Below are positions 8,180-19,671 of a stretch of 41,801 bases of DNA, one piece after another. Source of the DNA: Verrucomicrobiota bacterium. Lineage in GTDB: Bacteria; Verrucomicrobiota; Verrucomicrobiia; Opitutales; Opitutaceae. The position numbers were made by a program, and so were the translations under genes. The stretch lies in NCBI GenBank assembly GCA_023446735.1, contig JAEXPQ010000121.1, positions 1 to 41,801 of the forward strand. The letters are read 5' to 3'. Within the stretch, counting starts at the first letter, position 1. Each line of letters begins with the position of its first letter. A model generated the notes under the pieces. That model was given only the letters and a program-made list of their open reading frames with translations, had not been told where the DNA came from and did no database searches.

Positions 8180-10948
8180 TCAGATGTCGTCCGGGCCGAG
8201 CCAGCGGAACGCCACGATCCGGAAGCGGCGGCCGAGGGCGACATTCTCCGCGACCGTCGCCGGCCAGGTGGCGGCATCGTCGGCGGGATCGACGAACTCC
8301 GGCAGGCGTTGCACCGTCGCCTCGCACCAGGCGCGAGCGGCGACCCGGTCCGGATCGCCGGGTTCGAGCGCGGCGTTCAACGCCTCGGCGGCGACGCGGA
8401 TCGTGAAAGTGTCCGAACGCACCGCGAGCACCGGCGCGAGGGTGTTGAGCACCGCGGCCTGCGTGAGGTAGTTCGCCGAGTGCGGCGCGGGGGGCACCCC
8501 GCCGAGGTCGGCGCAGAACTCCGCCCGGGTGTTCAAGCCGGCGGCGGCGATCGCGTCCTGCACGACGCCGCTGTCCACGAACTCCGCCAACGAGCGGAAC
8601 GGCCGCGGCCGGCCCCCGACGCGTTGCGCCAGCTCCGTGGCGAACAACTGGATCGCCGCATCGCTGAACCGGCGCACGCCGCGAGCCGAGGCCGGCGCGA
8701 ACTCCGCCGAGTGCCCGAAGTGAAAGAATGGATTCTCGAGGTCGACCTCCGCCCCGTCGGCGCTCCGCCAGTCCCGCACCGTCCGCCCGAGCACCACGGC
8801 CCACGCGACCTCCGAGGTGGAGTTCACGTTGAACATCCCGTCCACCAGCAGCTCGCGCGCCGCGTCGAATCCGGCGAGGTCGGCGGCGGTCGTCGCCGAG
8901 GCGTCCGCACGCGGCAGCACCCGATGCCGCACGTTCGGCAGACGCTCGCCGGGCGCCCAGCCCGCGCGCACCGGGTTGAAGAAAGCCCGGTCGAAGAGCG
9001 CGTTGTGGACGCCGCCCCAGGGGTAGCCGAGCCCCAGCATCCGCTCGCCGGGTACGGCGATCTGCGCCGCGGCCGCGATGCTGAGGTTGCGTTGCACCGT
9101 GAAATCGAAGGCCGCGAACGACGCCCCCTCGGCGAACAGCTCCATCGTGTCGAACTGCCGGGCCGTCGCACGTGCGTTCCCGACCGGGTCGGCGCCCACC
9201 GAGCGCCAGGGCACCTCGGTGAACTCCACGACCGCGTTTCGCAAGTCGTCCACCGGCGTCTCTCGCTCCGGCGCCACCCATTCGGCCCAGCTCGCCCGTC
9301 CGGGATCCAAACGGAAATGGTACGACAAGCCGAGCCGGCCGGTCGCATCGCTGCCCGCCGCGAACGGATCGTTGCCCGTCACACCCCAGTCCCCGGCCGC
9401 GCTCGTCCGCTCCGCCGCGGTGCTGGGGAAACCGGTAAGCCGCGTCAGCGGCGCCTCGCGGCCTGGTTCCAACCACACGAGCGACAGCTCCAGTCGTCGG
9501 TCGGCATCGGGCTCGATGCGCACCCGCAGCCGGTCGTCGGCGGGGAGCGACGGCGTCGGGTCGTCGATCAAAACACCCGAGTCCCACGCCGTTGCGATCA
9601 CCGCCGCCACGACCACCACTTCGCCGGCCGGGATGTCCCCGGCCAGATCCAGCTCGATCGGCCGCGAAGGCAGGACCAACGCCCCGAGATCGCACTCGCC
9701 GGCCGGTCCGCCCGGGCCGCCGACCCGCAGCACGGGCAGTCCCGTGTCGGCCGCGCCACCCGTCGTGCGGCGACCGCCAATCCGCACCCAATAATCCGGT
9801 ACACCGGCCGGCGAATGGGCCAGCGGCAGGTTGTACGGGTTCCACAGCTCCATCCGCAGGCGACACCCGACGAGCAGCCGGCCCGTCGCCTCCTCGCGAT
9901 ACGGCACGAAATCGAGCGCCCACTCGGTGACGACCGGCTTCACCTGCGCGGTCGGTTCGCCCTCCGGGACCGTCCCGGCGAAGACGGGCAGCCGGCCTCC
10001 CTGCGGGCGGTAACGCTCGAGGTCCCGCACCGCGGCCGGTACCCGGGCGGACTCGAGGTCGCTGAAGTTCCCGCGCAGCCCGCCCTCCGCCGCGTTGGCG
10101 AGCACGCCGGCGGAGCGGACCGTGAGCTCGTGCCAATGCCGCCGCAGGAACGCGCGGTAGTTCTCCGTGGCCTGGGTCTCGCCGAGATCGTGGAACCGCA
10201 GCTGGTTCTCCGTGAGCGTCGCCCCGAGTTGGGCCCACCGCGCCGCGGAGGCCGGATCGCCCTCGGGCCCGAGGAGGAACCCGCCCGTGGGCGGATCGCC
10301 GCCATAGTTCAGCGCGTCGGCCCCGCCGCGGTGGGCGAGCAACTGCCGCACCCTCGCGCGCTCGAGCGGGTCGCGGATCGGATCGTCACCCACGCCGAGG
10401 GGAAGCTCGTCGACCCGATCGACCACGCCGACATTGCCCTTCAGTCCCTCGTCTCCGATCCAATACGCGAAACGCCCGACCGTCTGTTCGCCCGCCAGCC
10501 CCGGCACCGCCGTGTCGCGAATCGTTTCGTACAAGGCCGCCACCCGGTCCTCGCCCACCGAGACGCTGCGCGGGCCGACCAGCCACGCGCCGTTCGCGGT
10601 CGGACCGTCGGCCGTCACCGCGACCGCCGCCTCGGCCGGCGCTCCGGAAACGAGCCAGACCGGCGCCCCCGGCCCGGACCAAACCCCGGTCCACCAGCGA
10701 TTCGCCCCACCGTCCGCGCCCGCCGGCGCCGTTGCGCACGCATCGGGACCGGCCGCGGCCTGCAGTCGCCCGAGCGCGAGGCGCATGCCCACCAACGCGT
10801 TGGCGCGCGCCTGGCGCGCCGCGGAGCGGTGTCCCGCCGCCCGGGCTTCGGTCTGCGCGAGGGCGACGAGCCCGACGAGCAGCAGAAGGATCGCGGCGAG
10901 CAACGCCACCACCAGGACGACCGCGAAACCGGACCGCCGCCACCTCAT
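8180..10948 (-). CDS. Verru_Chthon cassette protein A-like (large GspK-type pseudopilin-associated protein)
   Basis: The 922-residue protein has a type III (prepilin-like) N-terminus: a basic lead, SGF at residues 6-8, then a long hydrophobic helix (AVVLVVALLAAILLLLVGL). The +5 Glu of ordinary pseudopilins is absent, as in GspK. The large remainder is presumably periplasmic or extracellular and has no catalytic domain I can name; it includes RMELWNPYNLPL and NVNSTSEVAW segments. Size, last position in the operon and neighbours match protein A of the Verru_Chthon cassettes of Verrucomicrobia. The ATG at 10948 overlaps the stop of the preceding gene (ATGA) and has a rare good Shine-Dalgarno (GGAGG). 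It probably caps or organises a pseudopilus, but this is inferred. Confidence 0.8.
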   Translation of the reverse strand: MRWRRSGFAVVLVVALLAAILLLLVGLVALAQTEARAAGHRSAARQARANALVGMRLALGRLQAAAGPDACATAPAGADGGANRWWTGVWSGPGAPVWLVSGAPAEAAVAVTADGPTANGAWLVGPRSVSVGEDRVAALYETIRDTAVPGLAGEQTVGRFAYWIGDEGLKGNVGVVDRVDELPLGVGDDPIRDPLERARVRQLLAHRGGADALNYGGDPPTGGFLLGPEGDPASAARWAQLGATLTENQLRFHDLGETQATENYRAFLRRHWHELTVRSAGVLANAAEGGLRGNFSDLESARVPAAVRDLERYRPQGGRLPVFAGTVPEGEPTAQVKPVVTEWALDFVPYREEATGRLLVGCRLRMELWNPYNLPLAHSPAGVPDYWVRIGGRRTTGGAADTGLPVLRVGGPGGPAGECDLGALVLPSRPIELDLAGDIPAGEVVVVAAVIATAWDSGVLIDDPTPSLPADDRLRVRIEPDADRRLELSLVWLEPGREAPLTRLTGFPSTAAERTSAAGDWGVTGNDPFAAGSDATGRLGLSYHFRLDPGRASWAEWVAPERETPVDDLRNAVVEFTEVPWRSVGADPVGNARATARQFDTMELFAEGASFAAFDFTVQRNLSIAAAAQIAVPGERMLGLGYPWGGVHNALFDRAFFNPVRAGWAPGERLPNVRHRVLPRADASATTAADLAGFDAARELLVDGMFNVNSTSEVAWAVVLGRTVRDWRSADGAEVDLENPFFHFGHSAEFAPASARGVRRFSDAAIQLFATELAQRVGGRPRPFRSLAEFVDSGVVQDAIAAAGLNTRAEFCADLGGVPPAPHSANYLTQAAVLNTLAPVLAVRSDTFTIRVAAEALNAALEPGDPDRVAARAWCEATVQRLPEFVDPADDAATWPATVAENVALGRRFRIVAFRWLGPDDI

Positions 10949-11961
10949 GGCGCGCCCTCCAGCCGCACAAGCCGGGTGACCACCACCGAGTGCGCGAGGG
11001 CCAGCGTCCACCAGTCCGCACCGCTCGCCCGCCCGTGTTCGAGCGCCTCGATCCGGCGCGCGCCTTCCTCGGTCAACACCCGCACGAAGAGCTCGGCTTC
11101 ATCGGGAAAACCGTAGGTCATCGCCTCCGCCGCCACACCCGGCGCCACGGCGGCGCTCGTGGTGGCGGCGAACCCGCGGTTCTCGTCGCGGCGCGGGAAC
11201 AACAAGCCGACGGCGCCGCCTCCGGTCGCCGCGCGCCCCCGGAACCGCACGCCGAAATCCACCACATCGTTGGCGAGCAGATGGTCGCGGCGCGGCCGTC
11301 GGATCGTCCCGGCGTCGCCGAGGTTGCCTCCGCCCGCGGAGGAGTTGTACGCCGACGCGAGGAGGTCGGGCCCCACCGCGAACGTCGAGCGTGCCCGCGC
11401 CGGCTCCGCGTCCGCGTACGGTCGCACCTCGGTGCGGAACAAGCCGTAGCGCTGCGCCGCGCCCGTTCCGGCGCTCACCGCTCGCCGCACGATCTGGTAC
11501 GCGACCGCGCGCGGCGCCGACGCGTCTGCCACGGTGTCGTTCGTGCCGGGCGCAACGGTGATGAAACGCAGCCACACGCCCGCCATCCCGAAGCGGCAGT
11601 CCTCGATCCGACCGCTCGCCGGCGCGAGCACCAACGACGCCCCAGCCCCGCCGGGTTTCGGCACCGGCGGCGACCACGCCCCGAGCGTGCCGCCCGCGTC
11701 GCCGGCGCCGCGCTGGTCCGGTTGCACGGTCGCGGCCAGCCACACCCGCCCGTCGCGACGCAGCACCGCCGCCTGCAGGTCGCGGGCGAGCGTCTCGAGC
11801 GCGAGCTCGCCCTGCTGGGTCGCCGCCAGCCCGCCCCCGCTCCGGGCCCACTCGCCGCTCATCTGCGCGAGGATCGCGACCATGATCCCGGCGAGCACGA
11901 GCGTGATCGCGCTCGCGACGAGGAGCTCCACGAGGGTGAATCCGGCGCGCGTCGTTCTCAT
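10945..11961 (-). CDS. Verru_Chthon cassette protein C-like pseudopilin
   Basis: The 338-residue protein has a textbook prepilin N-terminus: MRTTRAG, then FTLVELLVASAITLVLAG. The predicted cleavage is after G7, with Glu at +5. A helix rich in Q and E follows (ATQQGELALETLARDL), as in GspJ-type pseudopilins. The C-terminal part is beta-rich and not otherwise recognised; it ends with ALAHSVVVTRLVRL. Length and position between the B-like and A-like genes fit protein C of the cassette. Both ends overlap neighbours by 4 nt (ATGA), so the genes are translationally coupled. The prepilin peptidase and secretion ATPase needed to assemble it are not in the window. Confidence 0.82.
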   Translation of the reverse strand: MRTTRAGFTLVELLVASAITLVLAGIMVAILAQMSGEWARSGGGLAATQQGELALETLARDLQAAVLRRDGRVWLAATVQPDQRGAGDAGGTLGAWSPPVPKPGGAGASLVLAPASGRIEDCRFGMAGVWLRFITVAPGTNDTVADASAPRAVAYQIVRRAVSAGTGAAQRYGLFRTEVRPYADAEPARARSTFAVGPDLLASAYNSSAGGGNLGDAGTIRRPRRDHLLANDVVDFGVRFRGRAATGGGAVGLLFPRRDENRGFAATTSAAVAPGVAAEAMTYGFPDEAELFVRVLTEEGARRIEALEHGRASGADWWTLALAHSVVVTRLVRLEGAP

Positions 11962-12458
11962 CGGCCCAGTGCCACCACGGTTCGGAGACGCGAACCGTTG
12001 CCCCGCGCCCCCGCTCCCTCCGGCCAGGTGACGACCACCTCGAGCACGAGGCAGCCCGGCTCCGACGCGGGAGACGGCGCCCGCCCGACCGCGACCGCGA
12101 AGTACCGCCGCTCCGCCGGGATTCCGGGCGGCGCGACCGCGACCGGATCGTTGTCGGCATCGGCCCGCGACACCAGCTGCGACGCGTCCACGGAACCGAC
12201 CAGTTGCAGCACCCCGCCATCGGCCGTCGCCGCGCGCGCCGCGTGGAACCCGCCGCGTCGCAGCTCCCGCTCCACCAGCTCGACGAGCCGCCATGCCCGC
12301 CGCTGGTCGCCGACCTCGCGGGTCGACCGCACGGCCGGCCCGAACAGCGCGACCGCCGCCAGGACCACGGTCGCGCAGATTCCGACCGCGACCAAAACCT
12401 CCACCAAGGAGAGGCCGCAGGACATCCGCCGGTCGGTTGCCGTCGTATTCGGGCTCAT
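11958..12458 (-). CDS. Verru_Chthon cassette protein B-like pseudopilin (GspI type)
   Basis: The 166-residue protein has the prepilin signature CG then LSLVEVLVAVGICATVVLAAVA, with cleavage predicted after the Gly and Glu at +5. The pattern 'LSLVEVLVA' is typical of GspI-like minor pseudopilins. The remainder is short and beta-rich and ends LEVVVTWPEGAG...RTVVALGR. The ATG at 12458 gives a leader of about 14 residues. An internal ATG at 12425 (MSCGLSLVEV) would leave a minimal leader and is an alternative start. It sits 3 nt after the D-like gene and overlaps the C-like gene by 4 nt. Expected location is the inner membrane, then the pseudopilus. Confidence 0.82.
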   Translation of the reverse strand: MSPNTTATDRRMSCGLSLVEVLVAVGICATVVLAAVALFGPAVRSTREVGDQRRAWRLVELVERELRRGGFHAARAATADGGVLQLVGSVDASQLVSRADADNDPVAVAPPGIPAERRYFAVAVGRAPSPASEPGCLVLEVVVTWPEGAGARGNGSRLRTVVALGR

Positions 12459-12461
12459 AAT

Positions 12462-13130
12462 TCAGAAGGCCGCCCGGTCGCGCACGAACGTCGCCACCCC
12501 GTACGACGACAACGAGACGCCGGCGACGCTGTCGGGCGCTTCGCAGACCACGGTCGCCGGCACCATCCCCGACTCGCGCCGGCCCTGGGCGACCACGATG
12601 TCGCCGGCGAAGACGCCTCCGCCCGGCGAGAAGTGCACCACGAGCCACCCGCTCGCGCCGAGGAGCGGCTCGCCGCCGGCGCCGGCCATCGGCTCGCCGC
12701 GCAACGCCGTCGAGCGCAGCATCCCGCCCGAAGGGCGGCTCCAGTCGTCCGCGACGCGGCGCACCGCCCCCGGCCCGGCGACGCCCGGCGCCACCGCCGG
12801 CAGAATCACCCAGCCCTCGGGCAGGACGCTACCGCCGTCGCAAACCCGCCATCCGCCCGGCTCCGCCACGGCGAGCGCGAGATAACGGAGGTAACGCTGC
12901 GGCTGCGCGGGATCGGCATGCACGAGCAGCCGCACCGCCTCGCCACGGCCCAACGCCAGACCGCGCGCCTCCGCGAGCCTGGCGGCGATCTGCGCCAGCG
13001 CGGCCTCACGCGCCGTTCCGGCCCCGCTCCGGCGCAGGCCGAGGAGTCCGGCGCCGAGGAGAAGGCCGCCCAGCGCGACGACCGCGAGGAGCTCCAGCAG
13101 CGTGAAACCGGGCGTGTTTCGTCGTCTCAT
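12462..13130 (-). CDS. Verru_Chthon cassette protein D-like pseudopilin (GspH type)
   Basis: The 222-residue protein begins MRRRNTPG and then FTLLELLAVVALGGLLLGAG: a prepilin leader, cleavage after G8, Glu at +5, and one membrane helix. The helix continues into a segment resembling GspH (AQIAARLAEARGLALGRGEAVRLLV), followed by a beta-rich C-terminal domain with VLPEGWVILP and FSPGGGVFAGDIVVAQG. This layout matches protein D of the cassette. Its start overlaps the stop of the upstream gene by 4 nt (ATGA, 13127-13130). The most likely role is a minor pseudopilin in a dedicated type II-like secretion or surface machine, but no substrate is evident. Confidence 0.82.
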   Translation of the reverse strand: MRRRNTPGFTLLELLAVVALGGLLLGAGLLGLRRSGAGTAREAALAQIAARLAEARGLALGRGEAVRLLVHADPAQPQRYLRYLALAVAEPGGWRVCDGGSVLPEGWVILPAVAPGVAGPGAVRRVADDWSRPSGGMLRSTALRGEPMAGAGGEPLLGASGWLVVHFSPGGGVFAGDIVVAQGRRESGMVPATVVCEAPDSVAGVSLSSYGVATFVRDRAAF

Positions 13131-13804
13131 CGCCAGCTGTAAACGATGTCCTCGGACGCCCGCCCCGCACCGGCGGAGTAGAACAGCACGCTTCCGCGCA
13201 CCCGTCCTCCCGGGAAGAGCGCGGCCGGCGGCGCAAGCACCCGCCCGGAATCCGCCGCCTCGACGCCCGGCAACGGGCTGGGCAAGACGATCACCCCGTC
13301 GCCATCGTGGTCGGTGAGCATGACGAGGTCGGTGTTGCCGAACGCGTCGCGCAGCGGCGGATGCGGACCGCCGGCGCCGAGTTCCTCGGCGGTGAACGTC
13401 AGGAACGGCAGCCGCCGGGGATTCGCCGCCAGCGCACGGGGCAGGTCCGCCGCGCCGCCGTCCGCGCGGCGGCCGGACAGCGTCTGGACAAACAGGCCGG
13501 GCACTTCGTTCACCCGGCAGGACACCGGCGGCGGACCCGCCGTCGCCGTGGCGAAGTTCGGATAGTAGCCGTACTCGGCCCGGAACGACTCGACCGCCAC
13601 CGTCCACTGGACGAACTGGGCGCGGACCTGGGCGCGCCGCGCCGACTCCTGCGCGCGGCCGACGACCGGCACCAGCACCGCGGCGAGAATGCCCAGCACG
13701 GCCAGCACCGCGAGCAGCTCGACCAGGGTGAAGCCGGCGGCGGGTGTTCGCTTGCCGAGGAGAGCCGCCGGGCGGGCGGCGCGCAGACAAGGGGGCGATT
13801 TCAT
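13127..13804 (-). CDS. Pseudopilin / type II secretion GspG-like protein
   Basis: The 225-residue protein has a long basic leader (about 26 residues) ending AAG, then FTLVELLAVLAVLGILAAVLVPVVG, the N-methylation/cleavage signature with Glu at +5. The following region (QVRAQFVQWTVAVESFRAEYGYYP) is like major pseudopilins. FGNTDLVMLTDHDGDGVI may be an Asp-rich Ca-binding loop. The ATG at 13804 is chosen over open sequence further upstream because it overlaps the preceding stop by 4 nt (ATGA). It is second in the six-gene operon. It is not one of the four named cassette members, so this operon is an enlarged version. Confidence 0.85.
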   Translation of the reverse strand: MKSPPCLRAARPAALLGKRTPAAGFTLVELLAVLAVLGILAAVLVPVVGRAQESARRAQVRAQFVQWTVAVESFRAEYGYYPNFATATAGPPPVSCRVNEVPGLFVQTLSGRRADGGAADLPRALAANPRRLPFLTFTAEELGAGGPHPPLRDAFGNTDLVMLTDHDGDGVIVLPSPLPGVEAADSGRVLAPPAALFPGGRVRGSVLFYSAGAGRASEDIVYSWR

Positions 13805-14493
13805 GGTGCGGGCGCAAAGGCGACCAGGTTGTCGTCGTTGGCCTCGTCCGGAACGAGTGCGCCGTCCCACCCGGCGAGATCCTCAGGCACCGCCGCCGCG
13901 CCGTCCCCGCCGGCCGAGAGGAGCACCGGCGCCGTCGCACGCCAGCCGGGCCCGGTCCGGTACCAGTAGAGGTAGCGTCGTCCCCAAGGATCGAGAAACG
14001 CGTTCGCGCACTGGTCCGCGCCGCCGGCTTCGGGCCAAGCGGCCGTCTGGAGCGCGGGCGCCCCCGGCGCGACGAAACTCGGGCGCGCCAGCGGCACGAG
14101 CGTCACTGCCGGTCCACGACGCCCCGTGAGCGCATTGAAGAGGATCCCGGGGGCGTCGTCCGCCGCGGCCGGCGCGGTCGCGAGGCCCGTAGCCGCTCCG
14201 GTGCGCGGGAAGTCGCCGCAGGCCGCGCGATAGGCCTCGAGCGCCTGGGCCAGGACCGCGAGCTCCGCCGCGGCTCGGGCGCGCCGCGCCCGCTCCTGCA
14301 CCCCGCGGGTCGCGCCGAACACCAGGCCGACGAGGCCCCCGACGATCGCGAGCACCACCAGCAGCTCGACCAGGGTGAACCCCGCGCGACGCGCGCATGC
14401 CTCCGCCGGACGATACACTTTTCGTGCCCGCCTGCCGTCGTGGGGTGACAACGGTCTCGCCATCGCGCTCCGTGAGCAAAGTTCAATGACCAT
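13801..14493 (-). CDS. Pseudopilin / type II secretion GspG-like protein (first gene of operon)
   Basis: The protein of up to 230 residues has the prepilin signature RRAG then FTLVELLVVLAIVGGLVGLVFG. The middle has ELAVLAQALEAYRAACGDFP, as in major pseudopilins. The C-terminal half carries NAFLDPWGRRYLYWYRTG, the 'DPWG..Y.Y' block characteristic of GspG, which in that family lies near a calcium site. Two starts are possible: ATG at 14493, or ATG at 14463 with CGGAG upstream; the latter still leaves a leader of about 28 residues. It heads the operon, divergent from the U32 gene across about 220 bp. Confidence 0.85.
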   Translation of the reverse strand: MVIELCSRSAMARPLSPHDGRRARKVYRPAEACARRAGFTLVELLVVLAIVGGLVGLVFGATRGVQERARRARAAAELAVLAQALEAYRAACGDFPRTGAATGLATAPAAADDAPGILFNALTGRRGPAVTLVPLARPSFVAPGAPALQTAAWPEAGGADQCANAFLDPWGRRYLYWYRTGPGWRATAPVLLSAGGDGAAAVPEDLAGWDGALVPDEANDDNLVAFAPAP

Positions 14494-14716
14494 GCACCTG
14501 CAATGCTCTTTTTGTTTTCCCGCGATCCCCGCAGGTCCCCGACTTCGGCCCCGAGCCCGGCCACCGTCGTGGACCGTTCCGACCTACCCTGCGAGCGGTG
14601 GAACCCGAACCGACGCCCCCGGGCCCGCGTTCGCCTCCACCTCGGAGACTCGCCTCTGCTTCCCGGCCGAATTTCTTCCGTTGCACGCTTCGCCATCCAC
14701 ACTCCGACTTCCCCCG

Positions 14717-17326
<2,610 letters not shown>

Positions 17327-17457
17327 GCGCAGCTCGCTCTCGCCCTTTTCGGCAGAGCGCGCAAGGGCCTCACGCCGCACCGCCGGTTTACCATTTTTCG
17401 CGGTCGCGTGCATTGCCGCCTGCGGGGCGACGGCTGGACTGGTTGGCCTCCGCCGCC

Positions 17458-19626
17458 ATGCCGTTCCCGCGCACCCGCCTTTCGCTCCTCATTCTGGGCG
17501 CCCTGCTCACCGCCTCCGTCTCGGCCACGATCGACCGCGACAACAACGGCATCTCCGATCTCTGGACCGGCCTGTATCCCAACTCCGGTGGCGCCGACGA
17601 GGACCTCGACGGCGACGGCGCCACTGCCCTCGCCGAAGCCGTCGCCGGAACCGACCCGGGCGATGCCGGTAGTCGTTTTGTCGCGGTGCCGCGCCGCGAT
17701 GATGCCGGCAACTTGCGGCTGCATTGGCATGGCAACGCCGGCAAAAGCTACCAGCTCTATTCGTCCTCGGATCTCGCCGCGTGGACCGTACTGCCCGAGG
17801 CGTTTTTCGGCACCGGCATTGAGCTGCGCCCAATCGTCGTCGCGGCCAGCGCAGCGTCCGCGGCGCCCCTGTTCTGGCGGGCAACCGTCTCGGACACAGA
17901 CACGGACGCCGACAACCTCAACGATTGGGAAGAGGCGCAACTCGGCACCTCGCCGATCGCCGCCGACTCGGACGGCGACGAACTCCGCGACGACTGGGAG
18001 GTTACCCTCGGCACCGATCCACTCGTCGCGACCGCGCCGGTCGTGACGGTCCCGCCCGCACCCACCGTCGTCGCCGAGGGGCAGACCGCCACGTTCACCG
18101 TCGCCGTCGCGGGCGACGGGCCGTTCAGCTACCAATGCCTGCGCGACGGCGCGCCCGTCGACGAAGCGCAATTTCTCCGCCACACCACGGCTCCCGCCAC
18201 GCTCACAGACAACGGTACGACGTACGCCATTCGCATCACCGACGCCTCCGGCCGCAGCACGCTCAGCCCAGCCGTGACCATCTCGGTCGTTGCCGCCGCC
18301 CGGCGCACGCAGCACCATGTCGATCCTATCGCCGGCGCCGACGACGGCGACGGCAGCGCCGCCCGCCCCTGGCGTTCGCTCCAGACCGTCGTCGACACTC
18401 AGGTCGAAACGCGCAACTGGGACACGTTGCCCTACACGGAAGACCGCAATCTGGTTGTGGTCCGGCCAGGCGCCCCCGTTCGCGCCGGCGACACGATCTG
18501 GCTGCACGACGGCAACCACGGCTCCCTCGTGATCCGCAGCGCCTACAACACCACGCCGATCACGATCGCCGCCGCGCCCGACGCCACCCCGCGCCTCACC
18601 AAGGTTCAAGTGCAGTCCGCCGCGCACTGGGTCCTACGCGGGTTGTCCGTCAGTCCGTCCTACGCTACCACCTACGCCGTAGGCACCATCGCAAGCGTCG
18701 AGAATCACAACTGGCGCGGCCCAGCCGCCGACATCGAGCTCGACGGGCTCGAGGTGTTCTCGGTGCCCGACGAGAGCGCCTGGGCCACCGCCGCCGATTG
18801 GGACACGCTCGCGTGCAACGGTATCGGCTCCGGCGGCGCACGCGTGCGCATCCGCAACTGCCGAGTCCACCTGGTCGACTTCGCGATCTCCACCAACGGC
18901 CCCGCTGCAATGGTCGACCACAACACGATCGACGGATTCGCCGGCGATGGCCTGCGCGGCCTCGGCGACGAGAGCACGTTCGAATACAACCTCGTGAAAA
19001 ACCGGCGCAACGTGAACGCCAACCACCCCGATGGCTTCCAGTCCTGGTCGACCGGGACCGGCGGCGTCGGCACCGGCGTCGTGCGGCACGTCACGTTGCG
19101 CGGCAATGTCTTCCTCGCCTACGATTCGGCTGCTCTGCCCTTCGCCGGCAGCATCCAGGGCATCGGTTGCTTCGACGGTTTCTACGAGGACTGGACCGTC
19201 GAGAACAATGTCGTCATCACCGACCACTGGCACGGCATCACACTGCTCGGCGCCCGCGGCTGCCGGGTGGTTAACAACACCGTCGTCGATTTGGTTCCCG
19301 GCAACTCGCCGACCCCGTGGATCATGGTCGCGCCGCACAAGAACACCACCGCGAGCACCGACTGCGTTGTCCGCAACAACCTGACCACCCGCCTCAACAC
19401 CGCGGCCGACGCTTCCAACCGCATCCTCGTCGACCACAACCTCGCGCTGCCCGCGAATCTCGACGGCTACTTCGTCGCGCCCGCCGCCTTCGACTATCGC
19501 CTCGCAGCGAACTCGCCCGCCATCGATCAGGGCACTGCGGCCCTCGCGCCCACCATCGACGCCGACCGCGCCCCGCGTCCCCAGGGCGCGACGATCGACC
19601 TCGGCGCCTACGAATTCGCGCCCTGA
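17458..19626 (+). CDS. Secreted right-handed beta-helix protein with Ca-binding TSP3-like repeats
   Basis: The 722-residue exported protein starts MPFPRTRLSLLILGALL, a signal peptide ending near ASVSA (about residue 23). It then has DxDxDG-type calcium repeats (DRDNNGISDLW, DEDLDGDGATALAEA, DTDTDADNLNDWEEAQLGT, DSDGDELRDDWE). A small beta module (LRLHWHGNAGKSYQLYSSSDL...WT) also occurs in the next gene. An Ig-like stretch precedes a long parallel beta-helix with repeated N-x-V/I strands (NCRVHLVDFAI, HNTIDGFAG, NNVVITDHWHGI, NNTVVDL). The C-terminus (SPAIDQGTAAL...IDLGAYEF) matches the 'choice-of-anchor Q' tail of such proteins. It may be a polysaccharide lyase or adhesin; no catalytic residues are assigned. 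The ATG was chosen over an upstream TTG because the signal peptide starts there. Confidence 0.83.
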   Translation: MPFPRTRLSLLILGALLTASVSATIDRDNNGISDLWTGLYPNSGGADEDLDGDGATALAEAVAGTDPGDAGSRFVAVPRRDDAGNLRLHWHGNAGKSYQLYSSSDLAAWTVLPEAFFGTGIELRPIVVAASAASAAPLFWRATVSDTDTDADNLNDWEEAQLGTSPIAADSDGDELRDDWEVTLGTDPLVATAPVVTVPPAPTVVAEGQTATFTVAVAGDGPFSYQCLRDGAPVDEAQFLRHTTAPATLTDNGTTYAIRITDASGRSTLSPAVTISVVAAARRTQHHVDPIAGADDGDGSAARPWRSLQTVVDTQVETRNWDTLPYTEDRNLVVVRPGAPVRAGDTIWLHDGNHGSLVIRSAYNTTPITIAAAPDATPRLTKVQVQSAAHWVLRGLSVSPSYATTYAVGTIASVENHNWRGPAADIELDGLEVFSVPDESAWATAADWDTLACNGIGSGGARVRIRNCRVHLVDFAISTNGPAAMVDHNTIDGFAGDGLRGLGDESTFEYNLVKNRRNVNANHPDGFQSWSTGTGGVGTGVVRHVTLRGNVFLAYDSAALPFAGSIQGIGCFDGFYEDWTVENNVVITDHWHGITLLGARGCRVVNNTVVDLVPGNSPTPWIMVAPHKNTTASTDCVVRNNLTTRLNTAADASNRILVDHNLALPANLDGYFVAPAAFDYRLAANSPAIDQGTAALAPTIDADRAPRPQGATIDLGAYEFAP

Positions 19627-19671
19627 GCCACACGGACTCCTCCACTTTCCACCGCTCGCCTCGAACACGCC

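Noticed and set aside
7676..11116. 1146-codon plus-strand open frame opposite the cassette A gene
   Set aside because: Arg/Gly/Pro/His-rich shadow with no motif. The minus-strand genes have prepilin leaders and coupled stops and starts.
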